The position numbers and the translations under genes are program-made. A stretch of DNA of 64,000 nt from Paenibacillus sp. FSL H7-0331 (GTDB lineage Bacteria; Bacillota; Bacilli; Paenibacillales; NBRC-103111), in NCBI RefSeq assembly GCF_001956045.1, contig NZ_MRTH01000025.1, positions 49,431-113,430 on the forward strand, in the 5' to 3' direction. Below are positions 9,243 to 18,401 of the stretch, in pieces (positions within the stretch are counted from its first letter, which is position 1; each line of letters begins with the position of its first letter). The notes beneath the pieces are model-generated. The model saw nothing but the letters and a program-made list of their open reading frames with translations, was not told the DNA's origin and ran no database searches.

Positions 9243-10253
9243 TTAACATCCGTATAATCCGCCGTAGCCCATTTCCGTAATATCGGCTCGGACAATCGTT
9301 TCTCCAGCGCATATACGAGGCAGCAGCACGTCAAAGGTGGTATAAGGATCATGCATCACACAACCAGGTAGCCCCATAATCGGCACCTCACCCAAATAAC
9401 CGATCAGCAGCATCGAGCCTGGCAGCATAGGGGTGCCGTAGCTGACGATTCGTGCCCCGGCCTGCTTAATCGCACCTGGCGTCCGGTCGTCAGGGTCAAC
9501 GGACATTCCGCCGGTAACAAGAATCAGGTCTGCCTTCTGCTCTTCCAGAAAGTAACGGATCTCACGCACAATCGTGTCACTTTCATCAGGGGCCAGCCGC
9601 TGTTCGATGACCTCGGAGCCGAGCGCAGCTATTTTATCGCGTACGATTGGGCCAAATTTATCCTGAATACGGCCCTTGAAGACTTCGCTGCCGGTCGTGA
9701 TCAACCCTACACGCAGGGACCGAAATGGCTTGACTTCGATCACCGATGCTGAAGCACCCGCTGCTAACGATTCCACCTGTCCAACCTTCGCTTCTTCGAC
9801 CACAAGCGGAATCACTCTAGTCCCACTGAGCGATTGACCGGGCTTCACGACCGTATTCGTCTTGATCGTTGCTAGCACAATCTGCTCGATTGCGTTGATG
9901 GCATCAACAGCCGTCTTGTCGATTTTGGCCAATCCATGAATCGCTGCCTTTACATTGATTTTCCCCTCGTGAGGAGCAGTCAACTCCAAATTCGGTCCAG
10001 CAACGGCCTTCGCCATACGCAGTGCCGCTTCATCCTCATGCAGCCACCCCGGTTGAAGATCGAGCACATAAATATGCTCCTTACCAATATTTAATAACGC
10101 AGGAATGTCCTCCTCACGGACAATATGACCTTTTGTAAACAAGCGGCCTTTGAACTGCCCGGGAATAATCTGCGTCAAATCATGCGCCAGTACCAATCCA
10201 ATGGCCTCTTCCACCCTGACTTCCCGCAGCATCGCTTCAGGTTTCATTGCCAT
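9243..10253 (-). CDS. MoeA-like molybdopterin-binding protein (short form)
   Basis: 336 residues, shorter than classical MoeA (about 400). A MoaB/Mog-type molybdopterin-binding domain is present, with TTGSEV, VTGGMSVDPDDRTPG and GLPGCVMHDP, but the N-terminal part is reduced. It also carries GGMSVDPDD instead of the MoeA signature GGVSxGxxD. This matches a MoeA-related group, so it may insert molybdate or handle adenylylated cofactor, but equivalence to MoeA is not certain. Its ATG (GTAGGAGATC upstream) overlaps the end of mog by 17 bases, implying translational coupling. It ends just before tatA. Confidence 0.75.
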   Translation of the reverse strand: MAMKPEAMLREVRVEEAIGLVLAHDLTQIIPGQFKGRLFTKGHIVREEDIPALLNIGKEHIYVLDLQPGWLHEDEAALRMAKAVAGPNLELTAPHEGKINVKAAIHGLAKIDKTAVDAINAIEQIVLATIKTNTVVKPGQSLSGTRVIPLVVEEAKVGQVESLAAGASASVIEVKPFRSLRVGLITTGSEVFKGRIQDKFGPIVRDKIAALGSEVIEQRLAPDESDTIVREIRYFLEEQKADLILVTGGMSVDPDDRTPGAIKQAGARIVSYGTPMLPGSMLLIGYLGEVPIMGLPGCVMHDPYTTFDVLLPRICAGETIVRADITEMGYGGLYGC

Positions 10254-10737
10254 GATCTCCTACCAGGCCGGTCAAAATGCCAAGTGCATGTGGCAATTGT
10301 CCCATAATCGCCTCCAAATTTTCAGAGACACCCTTGGGGCTTCCCGGTAAGTTAATAATGAGGGTTCTGCCGCGCAGCCCGGAAACCGCTCTGGACAACA
10401 TCGCTTTGGGTGTTTTTTGCATAGAAATCATACGCATCGCTTCGGCAAATCCAGGAGCCTGTCGATCAATTACAGCGAGAGTCGCTTCTGGCGTTACATC
10501 TCGTGCAGCAAGACCGGTTCCACCAGTCGTCAAAATCAGATCGACCTTGAAATAATCGGTCATTTCAATCAATGCAGCCATAATCTCATCTTTCTCGTCC
10601 GGTACGACCCGATACTCAATGATTTCTCCATTGATTTCTTCTTCAATCAACTCACGAATAACCTGGGCGCTCGTATCTTCCCGCTCTCCTCGGAAACCTC
10701 GGTCGCTTGCGGTCAAAATCGCCACCTTCCAACGCAT
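10237..10737 (-). CDS. Molybdenum cofactor biosynthesis protein MoaB/Mog
   Basis: 166 residues from the ATG at 10737, chosen because GGGGAGGAG lies 7 bases upstream; the longer frame from 10755 would place its ATG inside the ribosome-binding region. Motifs ILTASDRG, LTTGGTGLAARDVTPEA and NLPGSPKGV are those of the MogA/MoaB fold that adenylylates molybdopterin before metal insertion. It sits between moaC and the moeA-like gene, overlapping the latter, so the three form one cofactor operon. Confidence 0.9.
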   Translation of the reverse strand: MRWKVAILTASDRGFRGEREDTSAQVIRELIEEEINGEIIEYRVVPDEKDEIMAALIEMTDYFKVDLILTTGGTGLAARDVTPEATLAVIDRQAPGFAEAMRMISMQKTPKAMLSRAVSGLRGRTLIINLPGSPKGVSENLEAIMGQLPHALGILTGLVGDHGNET

Positions 10738-10778
10738 AAGCTTACTCCTCCCCATGGCTCCATTGTAACGTATAGTTA

Positions 10779-11273
10779 TTAAGAATCAGTGTCATTTCTA
10801 TGAAAATCGCCGCTTTTACCACCTGTTTTGCTAACCAGCAGCGTAGGACCGATAATCATCCCTTTTTCCGCTGCCTTACACATATCATACACGGTGAGTG
10901 CAGCTGCTGAGACAGCGGTCAATGCCTCCATTTCAACACCGGTCAGGCCCTTGGTCCTGACACTTGCTTCTATGTATAATTCATTCATTCCATTATCGGA
11001 GAAGCGGACATCCACACCCGTCAAGGAAAGGGGATGGCACATCGGAATCCAGTCGGATGTTTTCTTGGCAGCCATAATCGCCGCAACCTGAGATACCGCC
11101 AGAACATCCCCCTTTCCAATCCTGCCTTCTTTGATCAACTCCAGCGTGGACGGCTGCATCGTAACGGTAGTCCTTGCGGTAGCGACGCGGCTGGTCTCCT
11201 GCTTGTCCGATATGTCGACCATCCGGGCTCGACCCTGATCATTAAAATGGGTTAGCGGCATTGGCTCGGTCAC
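10779..11273 (-). CDS. moaC: Cyclic pyranopterin monophosphate synthase MoaC
   Basis: 164 residues from a GTG at 11273 with AAAGGGG 8 bases upstream; the family normally starts near [16 protein letters not shown]. An ATG at 11261 is the alternative; a longer frame to 11321 lacks a ribosome-binding site. The active-site segments [13 protein letters not shown] and [14 protein letters not shown] and the Lys-rich C-terminus are intact. With MoaA it makes cPMP, the first molybdopterin intermediate. moaA, moaD and moaE are not in the window. Confidence 0.93.
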   Translation of the reverse strand: MTEPMPLTHFNDQGRARMVDISDKQETSRVATARTTVTMQPSTLELIKEGRIGKGDVLAVSQVAAIMAAKKTSDWIPMCHPLSLTGVDVRFSDNGMNELYIEASVRTKGLTGVEMEALTAVSAAALTVYDMCKAAEKGMIIGPTLLVSKTGGKSGDFHRNDTDS

Positions 11274-11358
11274 AAGGAAGACCCCTTTCGATTCGGATGA
11301 TAGTAAAGTGAGGCGTGACATAAAGACACATCATCAGACAGTTCACCTGAATCGTGCT

Positions 11359-11994
11359 TTAAATCGATTTTGTTGTTTTGGGCGCACGAATCGTTCTCGC
11401 TTCCGTAATCAGTTCATCTAATCGGAAATCGAACAGCCCCATAGGGACTTCCTGAATAATCTGGGTGTCAAAAGCACCTGCAATAATGTAGGGCTTCGTA
11501 TATCCGGACCGAACATACTGCTGCATGAACCGATCGTAGTAGCCCCCACCGTAACCCAGCCGTCCCAAATGGGAGTCAAATGCCAAGCCCGGTACAAGAA
11601 CCACATCAATATGTCGGATATCGATGGAATGCTGTGGCGTATCAGCCGCTGGTTCCGGTATCCCATATTTCCCCTTTTCCAAATCGGAATAGGAGCGAAT
11701 TTCATACAGCTTCAGCTTTTGCTCTGGCTGCACCTTGGGTATAAGCACACGGTACTCGCGGGTCCAACAGGACTCCATAATCGGAGTGATATCGACCTCA
11801 GACTTGATCGGCATATAAGTAAAAATCGTGGGCTTACGGCCCAGCTTCGCGCGTGATTCCAGAACCTCATCAATACGACGTAACATCAGTTCATTAATGC
11901 GTGCTGATTTGGTGCTGCGTTCAGTCGGTGTCAGGCCATTTCTTTGCGCCTCGGCCCGGCGTCGCAGCTCTATTTTCCATTCTTTGATATTCAT
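11359..11994 (-). CDS. 5-formyltetrahydrofolate cyclo-ligase
   Basis: 211 residues. The signature GRLGYGGGYYDRF, which forms the ATP/folate site, is near residue 145, and the N-terminal region (ELRRRAEAQRNGLTPTE) matches the family. It converts 5-formyl-THF to 5,10-methenyl-THF with ATP, salvaging a storage folate that inhibits folate enzymes. AAGGAGAGG precedes the ATG. It lies upstream of moaC on the same strand with a 38-base gap from this stop to the longest moaC frame, so it may head the cofactor operon. Confidence 0.92.
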   Translation of the reverse strand: MNIKEWKIELRRRAEAQRNGLTPTERSTKSARINELMLRRIDEVLESRAKLGRKPTIFTYMPIKSEVDITPIMESCWTREYRVLIPKVQPEQKLKLYEIRSYSDLEKGKYGIPEPAADTPQHSIDIRHIDVVLVPGLAFDSHLGRLGYGGGYYDRFMQQYVRSGYTKPYIIAGAFDTQIIQEVPMGLFDFRLDELITEARTIRAPKTTKSI

Positions 11995-12218
11995 GGCAAG
12001 GCCTCTCCTTGATGGTTCGCAACGTGATTAACATCATTCTAACATATCATGAGAAGAAAAACAGTATTCGGTGTCAGCAGGTCTAATTGCCCTTATCAAA
12101 ATCCGGCATTTTCCGATCTTTGCTGCCGCTTTATCCATTGGATCCGTAAACTGCTGATCATAATTGACAACCTCCAGGCTCCAACATTCCTACAATTTCC
12201 ATAGCCTGTGCATCGGAC

Positions 12219-12992
12219 TCAACTGCGATTACGTTTTCTCATTCGATAATCGTCGAGAGATAACAGATTGGAGCCTCTTTCCTGTGGTGCAGCCGGTGCA
12301 GCCGGAGATTCCATAGATGTCTGTGCCTGAAGTGTGGGCAGCAATGCCTTCCAGGCAGGAGATCCCTGCTTAATATATGGTAGCGAGGCTGCAGCGCCTG
12401 CATCCAAGGTAGCAGTACTTTCATGACGATCAGCAATGACAGCAGCATCGATAATCGTGTATTCACAACCCTGCTCTCTTAAAAATCGCTGCCTTTGTGT
12501 AGCATACTCCTGCTCCTTCGTGTCTTTGGTAACAACCGAGTATATGTAGGCATTGCCACCTTCCGACTCAGGATACACATGACGAACGAGCTGCTGCGAC
12601 TCTTCCTTTCTTGAACCAAATGATCCCGATACTTGAATCATCACACGCGCGTCAGGTATAACAATGGTTGATTTGGCTGCCTTGAAAACAATAAGGGTTC
12701 GAAGCTCACCTTGACGAAATTGCTCATACAGCTCGTCACGCTTAGGACTTGCCATTTTGCCTGTTATGAGTGGTGCACCGACTAACTGAGCGATCCGCTC
12801 CAACTGGTTCAAATTCTGCCCTAGCACGAGCACTCTTTCATCATCCGAATGCTTGCTCAGCAGCGATCTGACTATATCCACTTTACTTGAAGCCTCAGCT
12901 GCAATCCTTGTCTGAGCTCTCGCTTCAGACAATGCATACTCACTGCGTTCCTCGCGCGTCAGTTCGACGCTTATTTCCGTACATATCATCAT
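12219..12992 (-). CDS. Isolated C-terminal helicase domain related to XPB/ERCC3, probably degenerate
   Basis: 257 residues from ATG 12992 (AAGGGGG 6 bases upstream). Residues about 25-160 resemble helicase domain 2 of bacterial XPB-type enzymes: KVDIVRSLLS, RVLVLGQNLNQLERIA, PLITGKMASPKRDELYEQFR, and VMIQVSGSFGSRKEE. The first helicase domain with Walker A and DEAH is absent. The motif VI segment, normally QRLGRxxR-like, reads QQLVRHVYP, so ATPase function is not expected. The tail is Ala/Pro-rich. No helicase-1 remnant is seen upstream, where the ABC-F promoter region lies. It could be a decayed fragment or a DNA-binding accessory retained as a separate gene. Confidence 0.6.
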   Translation of the reverse strand: MMICTEISVELTREERSEYALSEARAQTRIAAEASSKVDIVRSLLSKHSDDERVLVLGQNLNQLERIAQLVGAPLITGKMASPKRDELYEQFRQGELRTLIVFKAAKSTIVIPDARVMIQVSGSFGSRKEESQQLVRHVYPESEGGNAYIYSVVTKDTKEQEYATQRQRFLREQGCEYTIIDAAVIADRHESTATLDAGAAASLPYIKQGSPAWKALLPTLQAQTSMESPAAPAAPQERGSNLLSLDDYRMRKRNRS

Positions 12993-13366
12993 AGCAATCC
13001 CCCTTCCTTCTTCAGTGCTTACGTGGCACATGAACCTTCATCTAAAATCCTACCTATTCGACTGAATCCTTTCATCATTTAAACCGCTGGTATAACTCGC
13101 CTGTAAATCTCTTTTCAACAGAGATGAGTAGGCTATATTTTAACATAAACGACAGGCTATCAAAAGAAAACACAGCAAGTGTCCTTAAAGCTTACAAGCT
13201 GAAAAATAACCGCGAACATGATACACTGGTATAGGTTGTTCAAAAAGTCATCGTAGGATCACGAAACGCTTTTTCTAAGAACACTTGTACTATTCGGTGC
13301 TGACTAAAAGACTTTTGGACATATTTTATTATAAGATACGCTTTTAACTATTTGGGAGGATTATGT
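12993..13366. other. Intergenic region between divergent genes
   Basis: 374 bases between the minus-strand helicase fragment and the plus-strand ABC-F gene. On the minus strand TTGAAA with an 18-base spacer to TATACC could be the helicase-fragment promoter. No remnant of a helicase N-terminal domain, RNA gene or repeat was recognised. A convincing ABC-F promoter could not be assigned. Confidence 0.4.
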
Positions 13367-15331
13367 ATGCTGCTGCAAGTATCAGGAATATCGAAAAGCT
13401 ACGGCATTTCCGCTGTGCTTTCAAATATATCGTTGCAAATTGAGGCTCGTGAACGGATTGGACTGGTTGGTGTTAACGGCGCCGGCAAATCAACGCTGCT
13501 GCAAATTATCGCTGGTGAAATGTCTTATGACTCGGGCGAGCTGTTTAAGGCCAAGGAAACGAAAATTGGCTATTTAAAGCAGAATAGTGGTCTAATCTCG
13601 GACCGTTCGATCTGGGAAGAAATGAAAAGCGTATTCACGCATTTGGAGGAAGCCGAGCAGGAGCTCCGTCAGCTGGAGATTATGATGGCCGACCCTGCTG
13701 TGCTGGCTGATGAGAAACAAACGGAAGACACGATGAAAAAGTATGCCGCACGCTCCGAGTGGTTCAAGGAGCAGGGCGGCTATGAAGCCGAAGCACGGAT
13801 TCGCGGGGTGCTGCATGGGATGGGCTTTGGCGATTTTGCACCGGAAACTTCCGTTAACACGTTAAGTGGCGGTCAAAAAACACGGCTGGCCTTAGCCAAG
13901 ATGCTGCTGCAGGCGCCAGATTTACTGCTCCTGGATGAACCTACGAACCACCTGGACATCCCGACACTCACCTGGCTGGAGGGCTATTTACGCTCGTATT
14001 CCGGCGCTATTCTGGTCGTTTCGCATGACCGCTATTTCCTCGATGCCTTGGTCGACGCGATCTACGAAATCGAACGGACGCATTCACGCCGTTACACCGG
14101 TAATTACTCCAAATATGTCGATACGAAGCAGGCTGATTATGAGACACAACTGAAGCAGTTTGAGAAACAGCAGGGTGAAATCGCCAAAATGGAGGAATTC
14201 GTTCAGAAAAATATCGTTCGAGCATCCACAACCAAACGTGCACAGAGCCGGCGTAAAGCACTCGACAAAATGGACAGGCTTGACAAGCCGATGGGCGATT
14301 TGAAAAGAGCTCATTTCTCCTTCGAGGTTGAACAGGCTACAGGCAAAGAAGTGCTGAACGTTCAGCATGTAGCTGTATCGTATGATCAAACAAAGCCCCT
14401 GCTTAAGGATGTTTCCTTCCAACTGCGCCGTGGCGATACTGCCGCCTTGATTGGTCCTAACGGGATTGGCAAATCGACACTGCTGAAGGCCTTAATGGGT
14501 CAGCAGCAGCCATCGAGAGGTATGATCGATTGGGGCTCAAATGTAAAAATCGGGTATTATGATCAGGAGCAATCCGGGCTGAATCCGGCCAATACGATCA
14601 TTGATGAGGTATGGAACGCTTTCTCTCATATTGAGGAGGCTCGAATTCGCAAGGTATTGGGTAGCTTTTTGTTCAGCGGTGAGGATGTGTTCAAAAAGAT
14701 TTCCGCACTTAGCGGCGGCGAGAAGGCAAGAGTCGCACTGGCCAAGCTGATGCTGCAAAAAGCCAATGTGCTTATTCTCGATGAGCCAACCAACCATCTG
14801 GATTTGTACAGCCGTGAGGTGCTGGAATCCGCTCTTATGGATTATGAGGGAACGCTGTTATTTATATCGCATGACCGATATTTTTTAAATAAAATGGCTG
14901 AATCGATGCTGGAGTTGACGCGTGTTGGTGTCACCGCTTATTTAGGTAACTACGACGACTATGTCGAGAAAAAGCAGGAGCTGGCCGAGATTGAACGGCA
15001 GCGACTTCTATTGGAGGCAGCCAAAAGCAAGAGCACCGTTGGTAAAGGTACTGCTGGTAACATCGGTCAGCCAGCGGTTGATGCCGGAAGCGGCGGCTAC
15101 GAGTCTGGCAAACAGGCCAAACGCGAGGATCGCGCACGCCAACGCAAGCTCGAGCAGTTGGAGCAAACGATAGCGCAGCTTGAGGATGAACTGGTCGCAC
15201 TGGAGGCAGAGCTTGCCAAGCCGGAGGTCTTTAACGACTACGTACGCGTACAGCAGACGAATGAAGCCATCGAAGGCAAAAAAGCCGAGCTTGCTGACTG
15301 CTACGAGCAGTGGGAGCAGTTGGCAGAATAG
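13367..15331 (+). CDS. ABC-F family ATPase (YdiF-like)
   Basis: 654 residues from ATG 13367 (GGGAGGA, 6 bases upstream). It has two ABC cassettes in one chain and no membrane segments. Cassette 1 has GVNGAGKST, LSGGQKTRLALAKML and LLLDEPTNHLD; cassette 2 has GPNGIGKST, LSGGEKARVALAKLML and LILDEPTNHLD. The linker is charged, and the C-terminal extension (about 560-654) is a coiled coil. ABC-F proteins act on the ribosome E site; some give antibiotic resistance. The position next to moaC/tat/groES mirrors ydiF of B. subtilis, arguing for a housekeeping member. It is transcribed alone, divergent from the moaC side. Confidence 0.9.
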   Translation: MLLQVSGISKSYGISAVLSNISLQIEARERIGLVGVNGAGKSTLLQIIAGEMSYDSGELFKAKETKIGYLKQNSGLISDRSIWEEMKSVFTHLEEAEQELRQLEIMMADPAVLADEKQTEDTMKKYAARSEWFKEQGGYEAEARIRGVLHGMGFGDFAPETSVNTLSGGQKTRLALAKMLLQAPDLLLLDEPTNHLDIPTLTWLEGYLRSYSGAILVVSHDRYFLDALVDAIYEIERTHSRRYTGNYSKYVDTKQADYETQLKQFEKQQGEIAKMEEFVQKNIVRASTTKRAQSRRKALDKMDRLDKPMGDLKRAHFSFEVEQATGKEVLNVQHVAVSYDQTKPLLKDVSFQLRRGDTAALIGPNGIGKSTLLKALMGQQQPSRGMIDWGSNVKIGYYDQEQSGLNPANTIIDEVWNAFSHIEEARIRKVLGSFLFSGEDVFKKISALSGGEKARVALAKLMLQKANVLILDEPTNHLDLYSREVLESALMDYEGTLLFISHDRYFLNKMAESMLELTRVGVTAYLGNYDDYVEKKQELAEIERQRLLLEAAKSKSTVGKGTAGNIGQPAVDAGSGGYESGKQAKREDRARQRKLEQLEQTIAQLEDELVALEAELAKPEVFNDYVRVQQTNEAIEGKKAELADCYEQWEQLAE

Positions 15332-15487
15332 CTATAATGATGCCAAATGATGCCAGCGGATGATAGAGGATCGGATTAGCGTGATGGGGATGTACCTGAC
15401 AAAGCAAAATAAACGGAGTCCTTGACGGCAAGAGTATAAAAAACCAACGACACAGGTACGGTGTAATATAGATGTATATTTACATGG

Positions 15488-15519
15488 AAGGGCGATGTTT
15501 TAGCTGGCATCGCCCTTTT
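15488..15519 (+). terminator. Terminator downstream of the ABC-F gene
   Basis: AAGGGCGATG (15488-15497) pairs perfectly with CATCGCCCTT (15508-15517), followed by a short T-run. It lies about 157 bases past the stop. Confidence 0.82.
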
Positions 15520-15605
15520 ATTCTACATCATCATTTGATGATGATTAATGTCATTAACTTTATGAATGGGACGACGTCGCTTGCCAAAGGATGCCGCGCT
15601 CTCGC

Positions 15606-18092
15606 TTAGATGTCATCAAGCCTTAATAATAGTAAGGGAACACTGCCATATATAATCATCGTGGCTGCTGCAACAATACCCGAATCGTTCAGCAGCAGCG
15701 CAGCAATCGAACCAATCGCATTGGCTGCACAGCCATGCATCAGATAGGGGTACCGCCGCTGCCATTGCTGAAAACGTCCACGCGGCCGCAGCACCAGAAC
15801 CGTCATGACCAGAAGCCCCGTGATCAGCACCTTACTCCAAGCCGACACCATAATCAGATGCCCGTTCATATTAAGCTTCCTCATGATGGTCGCACCAATA
15901 ACATCGAGCCGCCCTTGCCCCAGCGACCCGAAGGCACGGCCGATATGGCTTTGCCCATCGGCCGCCAGTCCAGTGGCTGCACCTGCGTTCAGCAGCCACA
16001 AGGCCCCGAGCGCTGCGCCGAGCAGCAGCGCGAGGGCTGGCGCCAGCCGCCTCCAGCTGCGCCAGCCTGCGAGGCGCGCGGCCAGCGCGCCAAACCCCAC
16101 CGCCGCGGACAAGGCGCCGCCGGCGTTCGTACCAAGTCCCGGCGCTGCGAGGTAGCCAGTGACGACCGCGCCGACTCCTGCCGCAGGCAGCCAGGCGTTC
16201 CGCCCTTTCGTTTGTCCCGCCGATTGTGCTGGCGGTATGCTGCCCGAGCGGCCGTCCGTATGCCGCCAAGGCAGCGCAGCGCCAAGCGGCTTGCGCCGGC
16301 GAGTGAGCCGCTGTGCCTGGGCTAGCGCGGTAAGAGCGAGGAGCGCGCTCCCGAGCAGCACGCCCATGAACTCGTTGCCGATCCCGTAATAACGGGCTCC
16401 GATCATTACATCATAACCAAGCACGGAGCCCTTCATAGCTTTCGCATCATGCAAGCCATCGTAAAAAATAAGCAGGCCCACGATCAATCCGCACCAGAAT
16501 AAACCAAGCATCATATACTTGGGATGGTTGGCAGCCCATGCCAGTGCTAAGCTTGCACACAACACAAAGGTGATCATGAGCATCACAGCTTCAGTTGACG
16601 CAGTAGAGGCTGTAGGCAGCCACCCCATCGCCAGCAGCCCCGCAGGTAAGAGCAACAACGAAAATAACAATGCCCGCCAAAGCATTTTTTCCTTATCCCG
16701 GATAGGTCGTAACGATTTGAACAGCACTGCTAATAATACAAGAAGCATGACGACAATCTCATAGATCGCGAGTCCATACAGCAGACTGGGGCGAAGCTTG
16801 TATATACGCTGCTTACGGCCCACATCTTTTAACAAGTGCTCCAGTGCATTAGGTGTAACTTCAGCGGTCATCGGGAAACCGATCATCTCTTTGGGGGTCG
16901 AAAGTCCATACGACTGTAATAAGGTCGGTGCTAGATCAACCAGCGATACAACCCCGGTACGCCTCGTAGTCGCAGAGGTTAACAAGCTTTCCCCACCCAA
17001 CGGTACATAACGAACTATCGGGGCCAAAAGGGCCTTCTGCTTCAGTGCGTCTGCATTCACCTGAGGACTCATGATCCACAGCTCTGCAGCTCCACCCGAT
17101 ACAGTATCCACAGAAGCAGCGAGCTGCCCAATGAATTGATCGATCTCGGACAGGATCCTCTGCTTCAGCCTCCCGAAAACAGCTTGATCATAACTATTGC
17201 GTTCCTCATACAGGCGTCCCAAATCTCCCAGCTCCATAACTGTGAGGGCGGGTGAGCTTTGCTCTTTCCATTTTTCCATTAACCAGCTGTAATGAGTGGC
17301 CAACCCATAAGGATAATCGTGATTCACAAGCAGACCGTTACCGCCAACATCCCCCTCAGCGACCGTTCCCTTTTTATCCATGACACTCAGCGGTGCATAC
17401 CTGTGAAATCTTTTATCTATGACTGCTGTAAGATTATTGCCATTATCCCAAGCTGCACTCCGAGCATGATCCATATTTCCCCATACACTCAGCCGTACTC
17501 CCGCTGCTCGCAACATCTCACCCAATTGTCCGGGGCTTGCCTGATACCAATTGGCTGCATTCTTACGGTGAATATTAGCGATTGTTGGTATAATAATGTT
17601 TCCATCTGCTTCTTGCCCCATAAGACGACGATAATACGGTCCTACCCATTCCTGATCTACGCGTTCTCCCTGATTCAGGCTCTGTACACTCGAATCTGCT
17701 TCAGCCCACTGTCCTGCACCCATGGATATATATACATTTTCCAAGCCTTTTGCTGGGGTCCGAATATTCATTGCACCCCACGCAGCATGCAGCCCAAGTG
17801 CCTTCAAATGGGGCATCCCTTCCGTTAATCCGGCTTCCTGATCTTCCTTCTGAGGCAACCCCAGCACACCATCGCTTCCTGCCCAGCCCATTTCCATAAA
17901 AGATAAACCTGGAATTGAAAGTAATACGATCTGTTTACTTAATGGAGAAAAATGATTCCAACGGTTTTCTTGACTTTCCTGCTCCGCAAGTACACAAGTA
18001 CCCATCGACGAGCAATCGTACACCAGCAAGCTGATGAGAAATACAATGAACCACTGCCAAAGCGTTTTGCTGTTTTTTGGCCTTTTCGACAA
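15606..18092 (-). CDS. Large membrane protein with alkaline-phosphatase-like extracellular domain
   Basis: 828 residues if translation begins at TTG 18092, which has GGGAGG 7 bases upstream; a GTG at 18101 overlaps that site. There is an N-terminal membrane anchor (LWQWFIVFLISLLVYD). An extracellular region to about residue 430 begins VLLSIPGLSFMEM and contains a late metal-site-like stretch (VSLVDLAPTLLQSYGL), as in phosphatase/phosphoglycerol-transferase superfamily members. Ten or so membrane helices follow, with the conserved-looking YYGIGNEFMGVLLG. The substrate is unknown; envelope polymer modification is plausible. Bases about 15960-16330 are far more GC-rich than the rest of the gene. 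Confidence 0.6.
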   Translation of the reverse strand: MSKRPKNSKTLWQWFIVFLISLLVYDCSSMGTCVLAEQESQENRWNHFSPLSKQIVLLSIPGLSFMEMGWAGSDGVLGLPQKEDQEAGLTEGMPHLKALGLHAAWGAMNIRTPAKGLENVYISMGAGQWAEADSSVQSLNQGERVDQEWVGPYYRRLMGQEADGNIIIPTIANIHRKNAANWYQASPGQLGEMLRAAGVRLSVWGNMDHARSAAWDNGNNLTAVIDKRFHRYAPLSVMDKKGTVAEGDVGGNGLLVNHDYPYGLATHYSWLMEKWKEQSSPALTVMELGDLGRLYEERNSYDQAVFGRLKQRILSEIDQFIGQLAASVDTVSGGAAELWIMSPQVNADALKQKALLAPIVRYVPLGGESLLTSATTRRTGVVSLVDLAPTLLQSYGLSTPKEMIGFPMTAEVTPNALEHLLKDVGRKQRIYKLRPSLLYGLAIYEIVVMLLVLLAVLFKSLRPIRDKEKMLWRALLFSLLLLPAGLLAMGWLPTASTASTEAVMLMITFVLCASLALAWAANHPKYMMLGLFWCGLIVGLLIFYDGLHDAKAMKGSVLGYDVMIGARYYGIGNEFMGVLLGSALLALTALAQAQRLTRRRKPLGAALPWRHTDGRSGSIPPAQSAGQTKGRNAWLPAAGVGAVVTGYLAAPGLGTNAGGALSAAVGFGALAARLAGWRSWRRLAPALALLLGAALGALWLLNAGAATGLAADGQSHIGRAFGSLGQGRLDVIGATIMRKLNMNGHLIMVSAWSKVLITGLLVMTVLVLRPRGRFQQWQRRYPYLMHGCAANAIGSIAALLLNDSGIVAAATMIIYGSVPLLLLRLDDI

Positions 18093-18182
18093 ACTGACCA
18101 CCTCCCGCCAACCCTTAACGAGAGTAACATCCCCTAATTTTTCCCTTTATATGCAATTTACGAAGTAAAATCCATGTCGTTA

Positions 18183-18401
18183 TTATCCACAATCTTGTCC
18201 ACATAACGATGCCTTCATTTTTACTTAACAATCAATACTTCTATTTCTTATCAACAGGTTTATCCACACTATCCACAGGCTGATTGTGAAAAAGTTATCC
18301 CGCTTTCGCCAGAAATAAGAGGACAAAAAAACGTTGCTGTACAAGCGATCACACCACTTACCCCCACTATACACAAGGGCTGTGGATAAGTAATATCCAC
18401 A
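18183..18401. other. DnaA-box cluster outside oriC
   Basis: Perfect boxes TTATCCACA at 18183-18191 and 18260-18268, and an inverted perfect box at 18381-18389. One-mismatch boxes lie at 18195-18203, 18248-18256, 18269-18277 and 18393-18401. There are no dnaA, dnaN, recF, gyrB or rpmH genes nearby, so this is not the origin. B. subtilis has comparable DnaA-box clusters away from oriC, one of them beside ydiF/gcp, that bind DnaA and restrain initiation. The placement here, one gene from a YdiF-like ABC-F, fits that role. It fills most of the 333-base gap between coding genes. Confidence 0.75.

Noticed and set aside
15735..16325. Overlapping long open frames on both strands around 15.7-16.3 kb
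   Set aside because: They result from the GC-rich patch, where stop codons are scarce; only the minus-strand membrane protein frame continues on both sides.
18183..18401. DnaA boxes taken as the chromosomal origin oriC
   Set aside because: No dnaA, dnaN, recF, gyrB or rpmH nearby and no AT-rich unwinding region; it fits an off-origin cluster.
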